Origin: Streptococcus cristatus
GTDB taxonomy: Bacteria > Bacillota > Bacilli > Lactobacillales > Streptococcaceae
Assembly (NCBI RefSeq): GCF_003943505.1
Contig: NZ_RJPS01000011.1
Location: 95-38,302, forward strand
DNA: 38,208 nucleotides
Reading direction: 5' to 3'
Part shown: piece by piece, positions 33,321-38,208 of the stretch
Position numbering within the stretch: the first letter of the stretch is position 1
Layout: each line of letters starts with the position of its first letter
Made by a program: the position numbers and the translations under genes
The notes under the pieces: generated by a model
Seen by the model: the letters and a program-made list of their open reading frames with translations, nothing else
What the model was told of the DNA's origin: nothing
Databases searched by the model: none

Positions 33321-33809
33321 CTATTCATCTGATGAGAGGGATTTTATCATCCAGATATTCATAGCTGGGTGGCCAACGGCGTTAGTAAGTGGTTGTTGCA
33401 ATGCTGTGAAACTATAGTGTTGATAGATGGCCACGGCCGTAGCCAGTTCAGTAGAGGTTTCTAGATAAAGCTGTTCATAACCTGCTAGGCGGGCTTCCTG
33501 GAATATCCGCTTTATCAACCTGCTGGAATAACCTTTGCCACGGCTATTTTTAGTGACATACAGTTTTTGTAATTCAGCAATTTTATCGGACACAGGTGCA
33601 AAGCCACCACAGCCAACCAGCTGTCCTTCATCTTCCAGAACAAAGTAAGCCGCCCTCTCTTGATGTTGATAATAGTCGGCCAAATGATCTAGATGAGAAT
33701 CAAAGTAGACAGTTCCTGGTTTGTCAAGCCCGAATTCTTCTAGGCTGGCTCGAATGAGCTGCGCTACAGCTGGATTGTCTCTCACTTCCATTGGCCGTAA
33801 GTTCATCAT
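33321..33809 (-). CDS. GNAT-family N-acetyltransferase
   Basis: This 162-residue protein fits the GNAT fold: MNLRPMEVRDNPAVAQLIRA at the start, then 'YFVLEDEGQLVGCGGFAPV', AELQKLYVTKNSRGKGYSSR with the acetyl-CoA loop RGKG (about residues 88-100), and YLETSTELATAVAIYQHYSF. It resembles the YhbS/putative acetyltransferase group; the acceptor is unknown. The ribosome site GGAGGA lies about 5 nt before ATG 33809 (a second ATG follows at 33806). It sits 28 nt downstream of gdhA, so it could be in the same transcript. The gdhA relic lies just beyond its stop, so the gene is flanked by gdhA sequence on both sides. Confidence 0.85.
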   Translation of the reverse strand: MMNLRPMEVRDNPAVAQLIRASLEEFGLDKPGTVYFDSHLDHLADYYQHQERAAYFVLEDEGQLVGCGGFAPVSDKIAELQKLYVTKNSRGKGYSSRLIKRIFQEARLAGYEQLYLETSTELATAVAIYQHYSFTALQQPLTNAVGHPAMNIWMIKSLSSDE

Positions 33810-33837
33810 TTGTCCTCCGATAGGATGTATCGACTAG

Positions 33838-35349
<1,512 letters not shown>

Positions 35350-35367
35350 TTATAGGAAGAACTTTAA

Positions 35368-35376
35368 TGCTATAAT
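35368..35376 (+). promoter_or_regulatory. Extended -10 promoter of pyrD
   Basis: TGCTATAAT at 35368-35376, 31 nt before the start. No PyrR-type attenuator hairpins are visible in the 35254-35407 gap, which is AT-rich. Confidence 0.7.
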
Positions 35377-35407
35377 AGAAGAAAATAAGGAATATGAGGT
35401 CAAGATA

Positions 35408-36343
35408 ATGACGACAACCAAGACAAAAATTGCAGGTTTTGATTTTGATAACTGTCTGATGAATGCAGCAGGAGTGGCTTGTATGACAGTGGAAGAGTTA
35501 GAAGAGGTCAAAAACTCTGCTGCAGGAACTTTTGTGACTAAGACGGCAACGCTGGACTTTCGTCAAGGTAATCCAGAACCTCGCTATCAGGATGTGCCAT
35601 TGGGTTCTATCAACTCCATGGGCCTGCCCAATAATGGTTTAGATTATTATCTTGATTACTTGCTAGAGCTGCAAGAAAGTGAACCAAATCGGACTTTCTT
35701 CCTCTCTTTGGTCGGTATGTCACCAGAAGAAACCCACACCATTCTTCAGAAAGTGCAGGCAAGTGACTTTAAAGGGATTACTGAGCTCAATCTTTCTTGT
35801 CCAAATGTTCCAGGTAAGCCACAGATTGCTTATGACTTTGAAACGACAGAAAAGATTTTGTCAGAGGTTTTTGCTTATTTCACGAATCCATTGGGAATCA
35901 AGCTGCCGCCTTACTTTGATATTGTACATTTTGATCAGGCTGCTGCGATTTTTAACAAATATCCGCTCAAGTTTGTCAATTGTGTCAACTCTATCGGAAA
36001 CGGTCTTTATATAAAAGATGAGTCAGTGGTCATTCGTCCTAAAAATGGTTTTGGCGGTATTGGCGGCCAGTACATCAAACCGACGGCTCTGGCTAATGTC
36101 CACGCCTTTTACCAACGCCTGAAACCAGAAATCCAAATCATTGGAACTGGTGGTGTCCTGACTGGCCGCGATGCCTTTGAGCATATTCTCTGTGGTGCCA
36201 GCATGGTGCAGGTAGGAACAACCCTTCATAAAGAAGGAGTGGTAGCCTTTGAGCGTATCACCGCCGAACTCAAGGCGATTATGGAAGAAAAAGGCTATGA
36301 AAGTCTAGAAGATTTCCGTGGAAAGCTGAAGTATATTGATTAA
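35408..36343 (+). CDS. pyrDA: Dihydroorotate dehydrogenase, class 1A (fumarate-dependent)
   Basis: This 311-residue cytosolic FMN enzyme oxidises dihydroorotate in pyrimidine synthesis, using fumarate as electron acceptor. The class 1A signature is seen: [33 protein letters not shown], the catalytic cysteine in [33 protein letters not shown] and [20 protein letters not shown]. It lacks the PyrK-partner features of class 1B and the N-terminal membrane anchor of class 2. The start is ATG 35408 with GAGG (35396-35399) about 8 nt before it. It is monocistronic here with no other pyr genes. The 175-bp repeat follows its stop codon. Confidence 0.95.
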   Translation: MTTTKTKIAGFDFDNCLMNAAGVACMTVEELEEVKNSAAGTFVTKTATLDFRQGNPEPRYQDVPLGSINSMGLPNNGLDYYLDYLLELQESEPNRTFFLSLVGMSPEETHTILQKVQASDFKGITELNLSCPNVPGKPQIAYDFETTEKILSEVFAYFTNPLGIKLPPYFDIVHFDQAAAIFNKYPLKFVNCVNSIGNGLYIKDESVVIRPKNGFGGIGGQYIKPTALANVHAFYQRLKPEIQIIGTGGVLTGRDAFEHILCGASMVQVGTTLHKEGVVAFERITAELKAIMEEKGYESLEDFRGKLKYID

Positions 36344-36357
36344 ACGTTTAAGAAAGA

Positions 36358-36532
36358 GAGAGTGGGACAGAAATCGGTCATTCGTTAGAGTTCGATTTCG
36401 TCGTCCCACCTCCGCACAGTTGAGTAGGACTGTAGAAGTTGATGAAATCAGCGTAGTAGAGCCCACTCAACCACTGCGTCTTGCTCGACAATCCAAAGAC
36501 AATTGAGATGCTAGGACTTTTGTCCCAGCCTC
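36358..36532 (+). repeat. 175-bp intergenic repeat, copy 2
   Basis: Same length and orientation as the element at 22350-22524, with about 94% identity (11 substitutions by eye, nine of them transitions, no indels). It lies 14 bp after pyrD. Several substitutions keep G-U pairs in an RNA fold, such as GTTGAT/ATCAGC in the middle hairpin, while the third stem carries one mismatch (GATGCT). Both copies lie just after a gene and read in the gene's direction. Confidence 0.9.
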
Positions 36533-36558
36533 TCTTTTAGTATTATTAGGGCGAGTAG

Positions 36559-36598
36559 AAAAAAAGCCCTCCAAGATTAGATAGGAAATCTCAGAGGG
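36559..36598 (-). terminator. Leftward terminator of yidC2
   Basis: CCCTC (36567-36571) pairs with GAGGG (36594-36598) and AGATT with AATCT inside; a seven-A run (36559-36565) gives a T tract on the minus strand. Confidence 0.8.
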
Positions 36599-36613
36599 AA
36601 ATGGATAGTTTAT

Positions 36614-37534
36614 TTATCTAGAACGTTGTTTACCAGCGTTGCGATTCTTTTTCTTTTTATTGTTTTGAGTGATTGCTTGGCTCGCTTTTGGTGTCACATC
36701 TTTGATGCGGCCTGCATTGCTCATGGCTTTCGGAGGATTCTTTTTGTATTCTTCTGCTACTTGCTTTCTGATCCGAGGACGCATTAAGTAGTTAATGATG
36801 AATTGTTGGATGATTTGGATGAAACCACCGACTACCCAGTAGAGGGTCACAGCCGCTGGTGACATGAAGGAGAAGACAACAATCATAATCGGACTCATGT
36901 AAGTTGCACTCTTCATCTGCGCTTTTTGGGTTTCATCTTCGATCCCATGTAGGGAGAGAATTGACTGGATGTAGTAGAGTACACCGACAATGAGAGTCAA
37001 GGCCAGACTAGGTTTTCCAAGATTGATGCCAAGGAAAGTACTGCTGGCTACACCGTCTGTGTATTGGGCAGCAAAGAAGAGAGCTGAGAAGAAAGGCATT
37101 TGAATGAGTAGAGGGAGGCATCCGATACCGCCAAACATACTCAGACCATTTTCTCTTTGAGCAGCCATAAGTTCTTGCTGGGCCTCTAGTTTTTCTTCTT
37201 GAGTTTCGGCATTATTGATTCGTTCTTGAATAGGGGCAAAGATGGGCTTGAAGTAGTTCATCTTTTCTGACTGAAGAGTAGCCTTCCAAGATTGATAGAT
37301 TCCCAATGGGAAAATAATCAGCCGCACGATGAGTGTAACGATAATAATCGCTAGACCATAACCAAGACCTGAATTCTTGGCAAAGAACTGGATGCTATCT
37401 GCCATAGGACGACCAAGTACATCCCAAATGATACCAGAAGGATTGCCAGCCTTGTCTCGTCCGACACACCCTGTCAATAATAGAAGGAGGGACAAGCTCA
37501 TTCCAGAGAATAAAATACGTTTAAATGTTTTCAC
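36614..37534 (-). CDS. yidC2: Membrane protein insertase YidC2 (OxaA-type lipoprotein)
   Basis: This 306-residue insertase helps the Sec/SRP route place membrane proteins. It has a lipoprotein signal (LLLLLTGC, Cys23), a short outer segment, and five membrane helices. Hallmarks are [20 protein letters not shown], the hydrophilic groove Arg in helix 1 region, a cytoplasmic helical hairpin ([17 protein letters not shown]), and [20 protein letters not shown]. The C-terminus is long and very basic ([14 protein letters not shown]), the trait that sets YidC2 apart from YidC1 in streptococci and allows ribosome binding. The start is GTG 37534 after AAAGGA. It is likely cotranscribed with the upstream acylphosphatase gene. 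Confidence 0.94.
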   Translation of the reverse strand: MKTFKRILFSGMSLSLLLLLTGCVGRDKAGNPSGIIWDVLGRPMADSIQFFAKNSGLGYGLAIIIVTLIVRLIIFPLGIYQSWKATLQSEKMNYFKPIFAPIQERINNAETQEEKLEAQQELMAAQRENGLSMFGGIGCLPLLIQMPFFSALFFAAQYTDGVASSTFLGINLGKPSLALTLIVGVLYYIQSILSLHGIEDETQKAQMKSATYMSPIMIVVFSFMSPAAVTLYWVVGGFIQIIQQFIINYLMRPRIRKQVAEEYKKNPPKAMSNAGRIKDVTPKASQAITQNNKKKKNRNAGKQRSR

Positions 37535-37615
37535 GAGTTCATTTCCTTTGTTTCTAAAAAATAATACCTATCTATTCTACTGTTTTTTAAGGAAATATAC
37601 AATAGTTCTCCAGAC

Positions 37616-37894
37616 CTAATTTGCAATTTTAAAGTCAGTATAGGACTCAAAATTGGCCATGGTGACATCTAAATAGCTGACTTTTGAAAAAGGAGTTGGT
37701 CCCTTGCGGATTTCTTGAATGAACTTGGCCATGAGGGCAGAGCTTTCGGCTTGAGCTAAAATTTCGACTGTACCGTCGTCATTATTCCAGACGCGACCGG
37801 TAATCCCGCCGATTTGCAGAGCGAGGGAGTAAACGCCCCAACGAAAGCCGACGCCTTGGACTCTTCCTTGCGCAATCATTCTTACTTTTTGCAT
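37616..37894 (-). CDS. acyP: Acylphosphatase
   Basis: This 92-residue enzyme hydrolyses carboxyl-phosphate bonds such as in acetyl-phosphate or carbamoyl-phosphate. The signature GRVQGVGFRWGVYSLA contains the catalytic Arg, and the second residue Asn is in VWNNDDGTVEI. The end matches family strands (SKVSYLDVTMANFESYTDFKI). The start is ATG 37894 after AAAGGAGG. It lies 81 nt upstream of yidC2 on the same strand and is divergent from the TrmH-type methyltransferase gene, an arrangement conserved in streptococci as I recall. The upstream 140 bp hold no clear minus-strand promoter that I can assign. Confidence 0.93.
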   Translation of the reverse strand: MQKVRMIAQGRVQGVGFRWGVYSLALQIGGITGRVWNNDDGTVEILAQAESSALMAKFIQEIRKGPTPFSKVSYLDVTMANFESYTDFKIAN

Positions 37895-38020
37895 AGATAC
37901 CTCCTTTTGTAGCGGTTTGAAACTCGCTTCTCAGCCCATAGCGCAGCGAGCAGTTGCTTGCTGGAGATAAGATTTTCTCTGAGGATAAGTCTAGAGGATG
38001 AGTTCAAAACTGCTAGATTG

Positions 38021-38029
38021 TGTTATAAT
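38021..38029 (+). promoter_or_regulatory. Extended -10 promoter of the TrmH-type gene
   Basis: TGTTATAAT at 38021-38029, only 6 nt before the first ATG (38036). The transcript would then be nearly leaderless or the true start is further downstream. Confidence 0.5.
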
Positions 38030-38035
38030 GTATTT

Positions 38036-38208
38036 ATGAATATTATAACCTCAAAAGCCAATAATGTGGTAAAAAAAGCTAAAAAGCTGCAGCAAAAAAA
38101 ATATCGTAGCGAGTCGTATTTGATTGAGGGCTGGCATCTTTTTGAGGAGGCTCTGGCCAGTCAGGCACGGATTCTTCGAATTTTTGCCTTGGCAGAGTAC
38201 GAAGAGCG
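38036..38208 (+). CDS. TrmH/SpoU-family RNA 2'-O-methyltransferase, N-terminal part
   Basis: The first 57 codons of a gene that runs off the window. The peptide MNIITSKANNVVKKAKKLQQ then KKYRSESYLIEGWHLFEEAL matches the N-terminal substrate-binding domain of TrmH/SpoU methyltransferases (pattern 'SxxNxxVKxxxxLxxKKxRxxxxxFxxEGxHLxxEA'). These enzymes 2'-O-methylate rRNA or tRNA using a knotted SAM fold that would lie beyond the end. Start ATG 38036 has no clear ribosome site and lies 6 nt after a -10 match, so initiation may be leaderless. It is divergent from acyP. Confidence 0.88.
   Translation, partial: MNIITSKANNVVKKAKKLQQKKYRSESYLIEGWHLFEEALASQARILRIFALAEYEE

Noticed and set aside
37529..37545. 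A three-codon frame ATG AAC TCG TGA before yidC2
   Set aside because: The ribosome site is too close to that ATG and correctly spaced for the GTG of yidC2, so the frame is probably chance.

Overview
The window looks like chromosome of a low-GC Gram-positive coccus, most likely a viridans Streptococcus near the S. sanguinis/gordonii/cristatus or mitis group. The reasons are proteins that closely match my memory of pneumococcal Gmk, RpoZ, Fmt, NusA, InfB and RbfA, a PASTA-domain kinase paired with a PP2C phosphatase, a second YidC with a lipobox, a dense set of extended -10 promoters (TGnTATAAT), and rho-independent terminators. No database search was run; species placement is inference.

Layout. 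1-2203: end of a BceA-like ATPase overlapping a BceB-like permease. 2249-7722: two amino-acid permeases, two GNAT acetyltransferases, a small membrane protein, and a DUF2829 (Tad2-family) gene overlapping a short-chain dehydrogenase. 7767-16875: a YceD-like protein, then a long housekeeping run gmk-rpoZ-priA-fmt-rsmB-phpP-stkP. 16942-22909: the rimP-nusA-ylxR-ylxQ-infB-rbfA transcription/translation operon, with a structured leader at rimP, a hairpin at the nusA start, and a 175-bp intergenic repeat before rbfA. 23018-24246: tRNA-Leu(AAG) and the glycolytic aldolase fba, each with clear terminators.

24250-27010 is an AT-rich decayed accessory island: an integrase C-terminal remnant, a SAM methyltransferase, a TnpW-like small protein, a reduced inorganic-pyrophosphatase-like gene and the 3' end of an LPXTG surface protein that has lost its start. 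Core genes resume with the UPF0237/UPF0210 pair, two tandem histidine-phosphatase paralogues and a membrane-anchored VanY-type carboxypeptidase. 31367-33158 is a self-contained oxidoreductase-TetR cassette with a consensus promoter and a palindromic operator.

33171-35253 is transcribed leftward: a GNAT gene and gdhA, followed downstream by an eroded second copy of the gdhA 3' end. pyrD (class 1A) reads rightward, followed by the second copy of the 175-bp repeat; then yidC2 and acylphosphatase read leftward, divergent from the start of a TrmH/SpoU rRNA methyltransferase cut by the window end.

The most unusual signals are the 175-bp element built of three nested hairpins, the hairpin that sits exactly between the Shine-Dalgarno and start of nusA, the rimP frame without a conventional start codon after its ribosome site, the chromosomal Tad2-like gene coupled to a dehydrogenase, and the gdhA remnant.
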